In this document: piece by piece, positions 1 through 7,672 of the stretch
Position numbering within the stretch: position 1 is the first letter of the stretch
Layout of the letters: every line of letters starts with the position of its first letter
Origin: Bacteroidaceae bacterium
GTDB taxonomy: Bacteria > Bacteroidota > Bacteroidia > Bacteroidales > Bacteroidaceae
NCBI GenBank assembly: GCA_017534535.1
Contig: JAFXVZ010000027.1
Span: 1-61,509 of the forward strand
Reading direction: 5' to 3'
Length of the DNA stretch: 61,509 bases
The notes under the pieces: generated by a model
Told to the model about the DNA's origin: nothing
The model's database searches: none
What the model saw: only the letters and a program-made list of their open reading frames with translations
Program-made: the position numbers and the translations under genes

Positions 1-375
1 CTGAACGGAGTGACGAAGTACTGGACCACCTTCTACCACCCTGCGCTGAGCTATCAATTGCCGGCAGGGGCGATGGCTCTCTATATGAAGGAAGATATGG
101 CGCTGTATATGCTGGGCGATGGGAATGTGGTGCCTGCAGGCACACCGGTGATCATCATGGGGGATACCAGCAGCATCAGCATCACGAAGCTCGACAGCAC
201 TTCGGTGACTAACCCAACCGACAACAAGCTAAGCGGCACAGCCGTTGCCACTGCTGCTTCGTCACTTACCACGGGTGGAAAGAAGGTGTATGTGATGAGT
301 AAGGTTAATGAAACATTAGGCTTTTACGAATTCTCAGGCACAACCATCCCTGCGAATAAGGCGTACTACTATTAA
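1..375 (+). CDS. C-terminal part of a secreted protein (5' end outside window)
   Basis: The frame is open from base 1 and ends at TAA 373-375, so only the last 124 residues are present. They are rich in Thr, Ser, Gly and Asn and end in IPANKAYYY, a terminal pattern common in large exported Prevotella proteins whose C-terminal modules are beta-rich. No catalytic motif is visible in this part, so no function can be given. Codons 69-80 carry a 35-bp stretch that is duplicated at 868-902, showing that a paralogue once lay next door. Confidence 0.7.
   Translation: MNGVTKYWTTFYHPALSYQLPAGAMALYMKEDMALYMLGDGNVVPAGTPVIIMGDTSSISITKLDSTSVTNPTDNKLSGTAVATAASSLTTGGKKVYVMSKVNETLGFYEFSGTTIPANKAYYY
206..240 (+). 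repeat. 35-bp perfect direct repeat, copy 1 (copy 2 at 868-902)
   Basis: The stretch starting TGACTAACCCAACCGAC is identical at 206-240 and 868-902. Copy 1 lies inside the gene at 1-375 and encodes TNPTDNKLSGT. Copy 2 keeps that reading frame in a short orphan fragment. The DNA between the copies (a repeat array and a broken ATPase gene) is unrelated to either. Confidence 0.9.
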
Positions 376-377
376 AA

Positions 378-516
378 AGCAGTGCAATTATTCGTGGCTA
401 CTAAAAGAAAGCAGTGCAAATGTTTGGCTATATCGATTGAAAAGTGTAGTTTTGCGGTACGATTTTATATTGAAAAGTGTAGTTTTTAATTGCCAAAACA
501 TATTGAAAAGTGTAGT
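378..516 (+). repeat. Iteron-like tandem array, period 31-33 bp, upstream of an AAA ATPase remnant
   Basis: The 15-mer ATTGAAAAGTGTAGT occurs at 436-450, 469-483 and 502-516, exactly 33 bp apart. Two weaker relatives (AAGCAGTGCAA) precede it at 378 and 409, 31 bp apart. The last copy ends 5 bp before the ATPase start. Three-turn periodicity next to a start codon suggests a cooperative protein-binding or autoregulatory site rather than CRISPR: the spacers are only 18 bp and there are no cas genes. Confidence 0.75.
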
Positions 517-521
517 AGTCC

Positions 522-845
522 ATGCTGTATAGGAAGATAACATCATACATTGAAAACTATTTGAATTCCGATACTGACGAGATCCTAATATTGGAAGGAG
601 CCCGTCAAATCGGTAAGTCGTTTAGTATCCGCGAGGTGGGGAATCGTTTGTATCCGAACTTTGTAGAGATCAACTTTGTGGAGGATGACGAGGGTGAGCA
701 GCTGTTCAAGAACATCCATAAAAAGGATGATTTCTATCTGGTCCTTAGCATGGTTGCCGGTGACAAACTCAGCAATCGCAATGATACTCTTTTATATGCC
801 AGTCTATTTCGTGATGTTCATGAAAGCCGATATACATCAAACTGA
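522..845 (+). pseudogene. Truncated AAA ATPase (AAA_14/DUF4143 type)
   Basis: The 107 residues begin like the N-terminus of the AAA_14/DUF4143 ATPases common in Bacteroidales. Residues about 20-35 hold the P-loop GARQIGKS, followed by the typical region ending in NRNDTLL. Full proteins are about 400 residues and have a Walker B LDEIQ immediately after this point. Here the frame diverges (YASLFRDVHES) and stops, so Walker B, sensors and the DUF4143 domain are all missing. The gene is a remnant that kept its upstream repeat array. A functional short protein is unlikely. Confidence 0.7.
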
Positions 846-867
846 CGAAGCAGAGTATATCTTCTAA

Positions 868-944
868 TGACTAACCCAACCGACAACAAGCTAAGCGGCA
901 CAAATAATCCAACAGGTGTCTCATCAGAGCAGAACCATTACTAA
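868..944 (+). pseudogene. Orphan fragment of a paralogue of the 1-375 gene
   Basis: The fragment starts with the 35-bp repeat in the same reading frame (TNPTDNKLSGT), continues NNPTGVSSEQNHY, and stops at TAA 942-944. It has no start codon or upstream coding sequence, because what precedes it is the ATPase remnant. It is best read as debris of a second secreted-protein gene after deletion or insertion. Confidence 0.6.
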
Positions 945-1014
945 CAGATTTAAACCATTTAGTGATGAAAGATACAAATAAATATAAGACAAGAGCGAAA
1001 AAAAGTGAAAAACA

Positions 1015-1046
1015 TTTGGAAAACGTCAAATTGTTTTGTATCTTTG
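1015..1046 (+). promoter_or_regulatory. Bacteroidetes-type promoter for the fimbrillin-like gene
   Basis: TTTG at 1015-1018 and TATCTTTG at 1039-1046 are separated by 20 bp, matching the -33/-7 consensus of the primary sigma factor of Bacteroidetes. The predicted start of transcription near 1053 leaves a leader of about 130 nt that contains the heptamer repeat. Confidence 0.7.
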
Positions 1047-1080
1047 TGCTTTAATAGGAAGAATGTTCAATGAAGAAAGA

Positions 1081-1164
1081 ACAATGAAGAATGAACAATG
1101 AACAATGAAGAATGAACAATGAACAATGAAGAATGAACAATGAACAATGAAGAATGAACAATGA
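1081..1164 (+). repeat. Four perfect 21-bp units = twelve (A[C/G]AATGA) heptamers
   Basis: The unit ACAATGAAGAATGAACAATGA is repeated four times without a mismatch at 1081, 1102, 1123 and 1144, and is itself three 7-mers. Degenerate copies precede it from about 1067. The array fills the leader between the promoter and the start of the lipoprotein gene. Slippage in 7-nt steps would move upstream ATG triplets between frames and change leader length. Confidence 0.9.
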
Positions 1165-1186
1165 AGAATTAATGAATAATAAAAAA

Positions 1187-2167
1187 ATGAAAGATAATAT
1201 GAAAACTAAGTCAATTTTTGGGATTGTCCTAACGGGGGTTATGTGCCTCTGTCTGATAGGATGCCAGAACGATGATTTTATGGAGAAGACCAATCCACTT
1301 CGCACAGCACAGAAGGGAGTGGTTACGGGCGACACCTGGAGCCTTAACTTAGAGGCAACTATAAGTGATGTGGCTGATACCAGGGTTGTGAAGTTGGAGA
1401 AAGATGACTCTAATAATGATGTACTGAACGGCTATTGGGTAGAAGGTGAGAAAATAGGCGTGTATCTGAAAGGCGTCAAACTGGGGTTCTTTGAGATTAC
1501 TGAAGTGATTGAAGGCTCCAATGGCAAGAGTGCCAAGTTCTACGGCACAGGCTTGTTAGATACAGGTATGGTGGATGGTGATAATGTGCTGACGCTGATC
1601 TATCCAGACAATGACAACGTGTGGGACTATACGGGTCAAAACGGAACGCTTGACGCTATCTCCAAAACATACGATTATATGCTGGCTTCGCTTACTGTAA
1701 ACAAAGAAGGCAGTAAGGTAAAGGTTACAGACAGCAGTACAAGCTTTTCTAGCCAACAGAGCGTTTACCGCTTCGGCCTTAAGGATGGCGATAATAATGC
1801 CATCAGTGTGAAGCAGCTTATGATAAGCTCCGCAAAGAAGATGATTGTTAAGCAGCTAACTTTAGGAACCGATGACAAGTGGACTCGCACCTATGGTTCT
1901 TTGACCATTACTCCTCCTGAGAACCCTACTACCGACTTGCTGTATGTGGCAATACTCAACGAGCAGGCGGAAACAGCGGGACAAGAAGACACTTATGAAT
2001 TGTCCGCCATAGGAAGCGACAATGCACTCTATATGGGTACGAAAGCTACCAAAGGAACCGAATATGATTTCCTGGCAAGCAAAGTACAGTTCAACAGTGC
2101 AAGGGAAGTGGCAATGAAACAGGCGAAGCTGACACCGAATGCTTCCGCAACTGGCGATGCGTGGTGA
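1187..2167 (+). CDS. Fimbrillin-like (Mfa_like_1) lipoprotein
   Basis: The protein has 326 residues if started at 1187. In-frame ATGs also exist at 1154, 1172 and 1199, but the first lies in the repeat, and 1187 or 1199 puts the signal peptide at the N-terminus. The lipobox CLIGC gives an exported lipoprotein. The mature part shows the fimbrillin-family pattern near the start (TR...GYWVEGEKIGVYLKG) and all-beta composition. Such proteins form the stalk or tip of Bacteroidales type V pili, or decorate the surface. No pilus partner genes are in the window, only two tiny genes directly downstream. Expression may vary through the upstream heptamer array. Confidence 0.7.
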   Translation: MKDNMKTKSIFGIVLTGVMCLCLIGCQNDDFMEKTNPLRTAQKGVVTGDTWSLNLEATISDVADTRVVKLEKDDSNNDVLNGYWVEGEKIGVYLKGVKLGFFEITEVIEGSNGKSAKFYGTGLLDTGMVDGDNVLTLIYPDNDNVWDYTGQNGTLDAISKTYDYMLASLTVNKEGSKVKVTDSSTSFSSQQSVYRFGLKDGDNNAISVKQLMISSAKKMIVKQLTLGTDDKWTRTYGSLTITPPENPTTDLLYVAILNEQAETAGQEDTYELSAIGSDNALYMGTKATKGTEYDFLASKVQFNSAREVAMKQAKLTPNASATGDAW

Positions 2168-2177
2168 TGGCATTCGT

Positions 2178-2312
2178 ATGAACCTGATAAAAACAGATGC
2201 TGTGATGGAAAAGGAGAATTACGAACAGCCCGCCGTTAGGGTGGTAGAGATGGAGCCTGTGATGCTTCTTCAGTCAAGCAGAGACTCTTATGGCCCTGCA
2301 CATGAAGGATAA
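2178..2312 (+). CDS. Tiny protein A (44 aa) downstream of fimbrillin gene
   Basis: Starts at ATG 2178, 10 bp after the lipoprotein stop, and ends at TAA 2312. The N-terminal half is charged (ENYEQPAVRVVEMEP). A hydrophobic MLLQSS patch follows, then a polar glycine-containing tail (RDSYGPAHEG). It shares its layout with the next tiny gene: Y..PA(V/M).V, then an acidic or basic residue and a hydrophobic patch, then a variable tail. Small proteins of this shape are frequent after surface-protein genes in Prevotella but have no assigned function. It resembles a precursor-peptide layout, but no processing enzyme is adjacent. Confidence 0.55.
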   Translation: MNLIKTDAVMEKENYEQPAVRVVEMEPVMLLQSSRDSYGPAHEG

Positions 2313-2341
2313 GTAAATAACTCATAAAAAAATAGAAAAAC

Positions 2342-2452
2342 ATGGAAAAAAAGAAGTATGTAAAGCCCGCCATGCAGGTGATTAAGCTGCAAAAACATGC
2401 ACCTTTGATTTGCTGGTCAGACGGTGGTCAAGGCGGCAGACCTAGCTATTAG
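2342..2452 (+). CDS. Tiny protein B (36 aa), same family layout as protein A
   Basis: ATG 2342 to TAG 2452. The sequence begins MEKKKYVKPAMQVIKL, matching protein A in the Y..PA(V/M).V pattern, and ends in a short Gly/Ser/Tyr tail (SDGGQGGRPSY) after a CW pair. It is followed 22 bp later by a strong terminator, so it closes the transcript that starts with the fimbrillin-like gene. Coding status rests on the shared pattern with its neighbour. Function unknown. Confidence 0.5.
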   Translation: MEKKKYVKPAMQVIKLQKHAPLICWSDGGQGGRPSY

Positions 2453-2473
2453 ATATGACAGTGGTTGTTCCAA

Positions 2474-2506
2474 AAAGAAAGCGTTACAAATTGTAACGCT
2501 TTCTTT
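2474..2506. terminator. Bidirectional intrinsic terminator
   Basis: A 16-bp perfect inverted repeat (arms 2474-2489 and 2491-2506, AAAGAAAGCGTTACAA) has A-rich and T-rich flanks and lies between the tiny genes (+) and the DUF1648 gene (-), which converge here. A second small palindrome, CATGATTAAATCATG, follows at about 2516-2530. Confidence 0.8.
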
Positions 2507-2593
2507 CCTTTGAGACATGATTAAATCATGAAACGAGTCGGGTTGTCTTGCTCCTCTGGTAAGATAACATTTGATGCTTATGGTGCCATACTA

Positions 2594-3097
2594 TCACTTC
2601 CCTGCCCTTCTAATCAAAATGCTAAAGACCATGACTTCGATGGCCAGAAGTATGGCAGGGATGATTACCAGAATAGGAGCATCGTTCAGCATCGCCAGCA
2701 GAATGCAGATGCCCATGATTCCCATGATGATGTTCATGGCACGTGTCTGCGTTACCAACAGCTTCAACTGCTTCAGCGTGGTGATGGTTGTGGGTGGATT
2801 CAGCAAACGTGGACGGTAAGCCGAGAAGCCTATCAGGAACATCAGGAGAGTCCAAAAGCCCGATATGACAAACAGAGCCGTGGGACCCGACATTTGATCC
2901 ACCTTCCCTTCCAGATTCCAGTGTGTGGGCACTAAATCGCCAGATGCCTCACGCCACAGTACGGCAGCCACTACCCAGATGGCGAGCAGCAATACCAATG
3001 CTACGAACTCCATGATGCGGTCGGTCCACGTCACAGGCAGCCGCACGTTGTAGATTTTATTCGTACGTTTCTCGTTAAACAGTCTCTTCCAGTTCAT
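2594..3097 (-). CDS. DUF1648-type integral membrane protein
   Basis: The protein has 167 residues. Hydrophobic segments lie at about 27-47, 70-90, 118-138 and 142-160. The conserved PTHWNLEGKVD element, which follows the first segment, marks the DUF1648 family, whose members are small membrane proteins found beside transport or regulatory genes. Its start overlaps the preceding ribbon-helix-helix gene by 23 bp, so the two are translated together in the SPFH operon. Its biochemical role is unknown. Confidence 0.7.
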   Translation of the reverse strand: MNWKRLFNEKRTNKIYNVRLPVTWTDRIMEFVALVLLLAIWVVAAVLWREASGDLVPTHWNLEGKVDQMSGPTALFVISGFWTLLMFLIGFSAYRPRLLNPPTTITTLKQLKLLVTQTRAMNIIMGIMGICILLAMLNDAPILVIIPAILLAIEVMVFSILIRRAGK

Positions 3098-3269
3098 TGT
3101 TCTTTGCTTTTTTCAGCCTTCCGCTTTTGCGCAACGCCTCGTTGATAATCCATAGCAGCTGTCCGTTGGTAGAGCGAAACTCATCGGCAGCCCACGCCTC
3201 GATGGCGTCCATGGTCTTCGCATCGACACGCAGCACAAAGCTTTTGGTCACATTATCCTTCTTTGACAT
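3075..3269 (-). CDS. Arc-like ribbon-helix-helix DNA-binding protein
   Basis: The protein has 64 residues. The first strand (SFVLRVDAKTMDAIEAWA) and the following helices (RSTNGQLLWIINEALRK) match the Arc/MetJ fold, with the usual S/T-N-x-x-L turn. It lies 19 bp after the SPFH gene and overlaps the DUF1648 gene. Proteins of this kind usually repress their own operon. The paired GATATC half-sites at 4263-4279, over the predicted transcription start, are the obvious candidate operator. Confidence 0.75.
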   Translation of the reverse strand: MSKKDNVTKSFVLRVDAKTMDAIEAWAADEFRSTNGQLLWIINEALRKSGRLKKAKNNELEETV

Positions 3270-3288
3270 GCTAAGGTCGATTAAATGA

Positions 3289-4242
3289 TTAATGATTCAA
3301 CGTACCGGTATTCACCACTGGCTGTGCAGCATCGTCGCCACAGAGCACCACCATGAGGTTGCTCACCATAGCAGCCTTCTTCTCGTCGTCAAGTTCTACC
3401 ACACCTTCGTTAGAGAGTTTGTCGAGTGCCATCTTCACCATCGATACGGCTCCTTCCACAATCTTTTCGCGGGCAGTGATAATAGCAGCAGCCTGCTGAC
3501 GACGCAGCATCACAGCTGCAATCTCAGGTGCGTATGCCAGGTAGTTGATGCGGGCTTCCACCACCTCAATGCCAGCCAAAGCCAGGCGATCGTTCAGCTT
3601 GTTCTCCAACTGCTGGTTGATCTCCTCACCTCCACCACGAAGTGTCAGCTCATCGTTCTTCTCGTCGGTATCGTCATAAGCATATTGCCCGGCTACCTGA
3701 CGCAAGGCAGCATCGCTCTGCACCTGCACGAACTGCTCCAGAGCCTTCATGATGCCTGATACGCTTGCAGTGATCTGGTCAGCCCTCACATTACCCATTG
3801 CCATAGTCTGAGCATCAATCTCAAACATAGCTTTATAGGTGTCTTTTAATTTCCATACCAGCACGAGGCCAATCATGATGGGGTTACCTGTCTTGTCATT
3901 CACCTTAATGGGCTGAGCATCGAGATTCCTGGCACGGAGAGAGAGCTTTTTGGTGCTCATGAATGGGTTGATCCAATAGTAGCCCGTCTTAGTGAATGTG
4001 CCACGATACTTGCCAAAGAATGTCAGCACGCGAGCCTCATTGGGTTCCAGCATGATGAAGCCTGCCCAAAGGAAGAATGACACCAGCAAAGCCAAAGGAC
4101 CAGCCACGATGAGCCACCAATTCCCATAGATGATGAACAGCACAATGGCAGCAATACCAGCCAAAGTGAGCAGCAGATTGAAGAACAGCATGGCGAAGCC
4201 GTTCAACGTTGTTCCTTGATAGTTAAATTCTTTTGTTCCCAT
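3289..4242 (-). CDS. SPFH (stomatin/prohibitin-like) membrane protein
   Basis: The protein has 317 residues. Two N-terminal hydrophobic segments (about 15-38 and 43-65) are followed by an SPFH domain (EPNEARVLTFFGKYRGT, about 72-250) and a helical C-terminal part that contains Ala-rich coiled coil and a region resembling flotillin-type tails. The family forms large membrane rings that scaffold microdomains and proteases. It is the first gene of a three-gene unit (SPFH, ribbon-helix-helix, DUF1648), a recurring Bacteroidales combination. It is read from its own promoter and so is separate from the secretion locus upstream. Confidence 0.85.
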   Translation of the reverse strand: MGTKEFNYQGTTLNGFAMLFFNLLLTLAGIAAIVLFIIYGNWWLIVAGPLALLVSFFLWAGFIMLEPNEARVLTFFGKYRGTFTKTGYYWINPFMSTKKLSLRARNLDAQPIKVNDKTGNPIMIGLVLVWKLKDTYKAMFEIDAQTMAMGNVRADQITASVSGIMKALEQFVQVQSDAALRQVAGQYAYDDTDEKNDELTLRGGGEEINQQLENKLNDRLALAGIEVVEARINYLAYAPEIAAVMLRRQQAAAIITAREKIVEGAVSMVKMALDKLSNEGVVELDDEKKAAMVSNLMVVLCGDDAAQPVVNTGTLNH

Positions 4243-4260
4243 AATTCTTGAGTATTTAAG

Positions 4261-4312
4261 TTGATATCATTTTGATATCGCAAAGATAACAAAATAATTC
4301 TTATATCTCCAA
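4261..4312 (-). promoter_or_regulatory. Promoter and candidate operator of the SPFH operon
   Basis: Read on the minus strand, TATCTTTG (4288-4281) has a TTG 21 bp upstream (4312-4310). Just past it, two GATATC palindromes at 4263-4268 and 4274-4279 are spaced 11 bp, one helical turn, across the predicted start of transcription. That arrangement suits a ribbon-helix-helix repressor such as the second gene of the operon. Confidence 0.6.
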
Positions 4313-4331
4313 ATATTCGGGGAACTTTTTT

Positions 4332-6797
4332 TCAATAATCTTTCTCTACATAAGTAAAGAAGGTATTGCCGATGGTGAAAGTAACGCCGTGACTCAAAGG
4401 TTCTGAATCGCCTTCCTGTAAAGGATTGTCTCCCAACAGTACGCCTTTCTCCAAAGCCTTGAGGCAAACAACGCCTCGACGTTGGAAGATTTCTGCATGA
4501 ACAGGTGCCACATCACCGGCGATATCCCAAGAAAGCTGGATGGAGCAATCAACACTCTGACCCAATGTTACCACAGCCGACGGATCAGCACGCAGCCATT
4601 TGTAGAGGGCAATCTCCAGCGGCTTGATGGCTCCCCGAACCTGCAGGAAATAATGCTCACTCTTAGGTGCCTCGAAGGCGATGCAGACGGCTATCACTGT
4701 AGATGTAAACAGGAAACTGAGCAATACGAACAGTCGGAAATCAACCAATGTGTCCTGATAGAACAGCATCCAGATATACATGGAAAACAAACCCAAGAAA
4801 CAGGCTATGATAAACCACAACAGACGGATGCGTACACGGGTGTGCCATGTAACACAGTACATAATGACAATTGTCATCAGAATCCAGGGCAAGCAGTCGA
4901 GTAACAAGGAGTTAGTCTTGATATCCATCATAATCGCCAGCATACAGCCTGTTGCAAAGCTCTGATATCCCAAGATTCCAGCTATGACAGCTCGCAGGAA
5001 CATATTGACAATGCGTTTTCTCCACTTGACATGTCGCAGGGAAAGCATCGACAATACAAACGTAGTGAAGAAACTGATGCAAAAGCCAAACGAAGGCTGA
5101 AAATCCAAATGCACGGAATAGTTCAAGAGGAATTGCTCGGCCTCGAGAGTACCCTCCTTAATACCGAAGACGAAGAACACGATTTTGGTGACCAACGGAG
5201 TGGAGTCTAAATGCATGCGCCACATGAAGAACATCCATGCCAACAGTCCGGCTAAGATACCACCCAGGATCCAATCCATATAGAAGGTGGCATTGTTGTG
5301 GTCAAGCAGGTTATGGAAATTATAGTAGTGCGACCCATGTCGGCAATTCCTACCATGCTCCGGGCATTGATAGCCATTTTCATCCCAACAATCTTTATGC
5401 ATCACATGCTCGCATTTGGTAACAACCTCATCACCCACCTCAAAAGGTGCCTTGCAAAGATAGCAGCTTTCAGCAAGCATGATGCCATCTTTACTCATCT
5501 GTGAGCCAGTATAACGCACCACATGACGACGCAGGAAGATGCGATAACGTATCCAAGGAACCACAATCTGCAAGGTAAGCCAGATACCCATTAAAAGACA
5601 GATGGTTACCAAATAGCCACGCATAATTATCTCCGGGAGACTTTTGCCTCCGATGATGATGGGATAAAACACACTACCAAATGAGTAATCAACCTTGCAG
5701 GTTGTAACTTTCTCATTCGTGCGGCGGTTGAAGAAATCAAGGTTAAGCTCCATGTGGTTGCCACGGAACACCTTATTATCAGGCATCATAAGACTGATTT
5801 GGTAATCATCGAAGTCCATCTGGTGGTCTTTCATGAAGTCGTCACGCAGGGCAGGCCAGTCGAAAGAATTCTGTGCCAAGCCTGTTGTCTGACTTACCAA
5901 CAAACGCAACATGCCCAACTCTTGCTGAGAGCCAGAAGCCCCTTGCCGCGCCAACACATTGGCACTTGTGGATGGTGCCGGAACTGACGTAGAAGGCTGT
6001 TCAGCAACCAATGAGTAATATACAGAAAGGTACTGCTGCTGCAGCAATGGTACTATCTCCGCTAATCGTTGCTGCATATCAAAATGACGGGGATCAATCG
6101 GACGATCCTCATTGTAGGTCTTACCGTTTGTAAGCACAATGAGTCCCTTATGCACAGCATCGGAAAACACACTGGTTGAGTCGGTCATCTCCTGCAGTTT
6201 GGTTAACACAGAGCGATAGAGGTAGGTGAACTGGGCATTTTGATGCTTAAAATAGTTGTCGAGGATGTAGTCGGTGGCCTCATAGGTTTCACTCACCTGG
6301 TCGCCCTGCATGAAAGCAACATAGAGCTGATTGGCATTGAGCAGGGTACGCGCCTGCCTAACATCCTCCAGCTGACTATCCACCAGGGATTGGGGCAAGC
6401 TTAAATCTACAAGCATGAGCATCTTTACTGGCGAGGCAGCAATCTGTTCCTTAGCCACATTACGGATTCCCAAAAGGATAGGTGGACGCGAATCATCCAT
6501 CATCACTCCTCTTGACAAGCCTGCCTTTTGGCTGATACCCACTCTAACGGCAGCAGTATCAGAAAGCTCCAAGCCTCCTGTACTTCTACCCAGTTTCATG
6601 GTGATGTCCATATACTTGTAATCATTGGAAGTGTAGAGTTTCCTAACCTCGCACTCCACAGGCTTCTTGCTTACAGTACTGTCAAGTTTGGTAAGCATGG
6701 AATCCACATCGGGGATATCCTGCCCTGTGCAAGAAGACAGCATCAATGCCATCGTGCACAACCCAGTAAATGCTATATGTTTAATCACATTCTTCAT
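4332..6797 (-). CDS. Membrane lipoprotein with VWA-like, RING-H2 and FHA domains
   Basis: The protein has 821 residues. The signal peptide ends in a lipobox (MLSSC, Cys23). A periplasmic VWA-like region (about 105-260) has a degenerate metal site (DLSLP). A transmembrane helix at about 393-413 leads into the cytoplasm. A RING-H2 finger follows at 445-485: C445-x2-C448-x13-C462-x-H464-x2-H467-x2-C470-x7-C478-x2-H481, with C485 nearby. About six more helices span 508-708, and an FHA domain occupies 735-815 (LGQSVDCSIQL...PVHAEIF). RING-H2 fingers recruit E2 enzymes in eukaryotes, and FHA domains bind phosphothreonine and occur in T6SS control. It is the last gene of the locus, 14 bp after its neighbour. 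An E3-like role is inferred. Confidence 0.75.
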   Translation of the reverse strand: MKNVIKHIAFTGLCTMALMLSSCTGQDIPDVDSMLTKLDSTVSKKPVECEVRKLYTSNDYKYMDITMKLGRSTGGLELSDTAAVRVGISQKAGLSRGVMMDDSRPPILLGIRNVAKEQIAASPVKMLMLVDLSLPQSLVDSQLEDVRQARTLLNANQLYVAFMQGDQVSETYEATDYILDNYFKHQNAQFTYLYRSVLTKLQEMTDSTSVFSDAVHKGLIVLTNGKTYNEDRPIDPRHFDMQQRLAEIVPLLQQQYLSVYYSLVAEQPSTSVPAPSTSANVLARQGASGSQQELGMLRLLVSQTTGLAQNSFDWPALRDDFMKDHQMDFDDYQISLMMPDNKVFRGNHMELNLDFFNRRTNEKVTTCKVDYSFGSVFYPIIIGGKSLPEIIMRGYLVTICLLMGIWLTLQIVVPWIRYRIFLRRHVVRYTGSQMSKDGIMLAESCYLCKAPFEVGDEVVTKCEHVMHKDCWDENGYQCPEHGRNCRHGSHYYNFHNLLDHNNATFYMDWILGGILAGLLAWMFFMWRMHLDSTPLVTKIVFFVFGIKEGTLEAEQFLLNYSVHLDFQPSFGFCISFFTTFVLSMLSLRHVKWRKRIVNMFLRAVIAGILGYQSFATGCMLAIMMDIKTNSLLLDCLPWILMTIVIMYCVTWHTRVRIRLLWFIIACFLGLFSMYIWMLFYQDTLVDFRLFVLLSFLFTSTVIAVCIAFEAPKSEHYFLQVRGAIKPLEIALYKWLRADPSAVVTLGQSVDCSIQLSWDIAGDVAPVHAEIFQRRGVVCLKALEKGVLLGDNPLQEGDSEPLSHGVTFTIGNTFFTYVEKDY

Positions 6798-6811
6798 TCT
6801 TCTTTCCTCAT

Positions 6812-7672
6812 TTATATCGTAGGGTAGTTCTGTTGGCCACCCATCGTATTTTTCATCTTCTCAGCCTGAGACCTTAACTTCAGGAACGACTTGATACGAG
6901 TAAGCACCATATTGAAGAACATCAGCACAATGGATACGGCTGCAATATTCATCAGATAGTCCTTGATGCGCTGCAAAAGTGGCATATATGCTGCCTCCTG
7001 TATCTTGCCAGACACCACCTTCAGCTCCAAGTACTTGCTCTCCAGCCTTTCCATACGAGGCCTAAACTGCTCAAAGGCCTCAGCTGTCTGTTTGGCTTCA
7101 TCATAATGTTTCTGCACATCAGCAAACTGCAACTGCTCGGCAGCCTTGACCTTCTCCAGCTCTGCCTGCAGCTTGGCTGATATCGTCAGGCTCATGGCAC
7201 GGCGGTAAAGGCTGCTGTAGATGGAGTCTTGCCCAAACACGAACACCTCTGCCCTATTGAACGCAGCAATCTGGTCGAACTGCTGACGCAATTTAGCTAC
7301 AGACTCATTTACCGTTTGCTGCAGTGTTTGCACATCCGCTACCCTGTTAAGCAGGGAGTCATCCATAGCAATATAGTTTTGCGTCGCCTGCATGAAGGTG
7401 CTCAAACGGGTGCCAATAGACTGCATCGTCGCCTCCATCGAGCTAATGTCATTGGAAACCGACTGCAGCAAGCCTTCCGACATTGTTTCATCGTAGTCGA
7501 TGCTCAGCTGCTGAGTGCTACGCAAGTAAAGCTCATTGAGCTCTTCCTGAAATAACAGCACACGGGTCTCCAGTTCGTAAGTGTTGACATACTGTTCATC
7601 CACCAACGTCTGAGCAAGCAGAGCCAAAGGCCACCACAGCCACATCACCAACAGCCCTATCTTCCATCTCAT
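6812..7672 (-). CDS. Exported coiled-coil protein with C-terminal membrane anchor
   Basis: The protein has 286 residues. A start at 7672 is chosen because it makes an ATGA overlap with the preceding stop and places the signal peptide (MRWKIGLLVMWLWW...LLAQ) at the N-terminus. The body is almost wholly helical with heptad patterns (about 20-225), and one transmembrane helix at about 236-256 leaves a basic cytoplasmic tail of about 30 residues. The topology is a periplasmic rod tethered at its C-terminus. It is not recognisably TssN, TssO, TssP or TssQ. Its place between the two other envelope proteins suggests a part of the trans-envelope assembly. Confidence 0.65.
   Translation of the reverse strand: MRWKIGLLVMWLWWPLALLAQTLVDEQYVNTYELETRVLLFQEELNELYLRSTQQLSIDYDETMSEGLLQSVSNDISSMEATMQSIGTRLSTFMQATQNYIAMDDSLLNRVADVQTLQQTVNESVAKLRQQFDQIAAFNRAEVFVFGQDSIYSSLYRRAMSLTISAKLQAELEKVKAAEQLQFADVQKHYDEAKQTAEAFEQFRPRMERLESKYLELKVVSGKIQEAAYMPLLQRIKDYLMNIAAVSIVLMFFNMVLTRIKSFLKLRSQAEKMKNTMGGQQNYPTI

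Noticed and set aside
436-516. Possible CRISPR array
   Set aside because: Only three perfect 15-bp repeats, spacers of 18 bp that belong to the repeat unit, no cas genes, and a direct position before a start codon.
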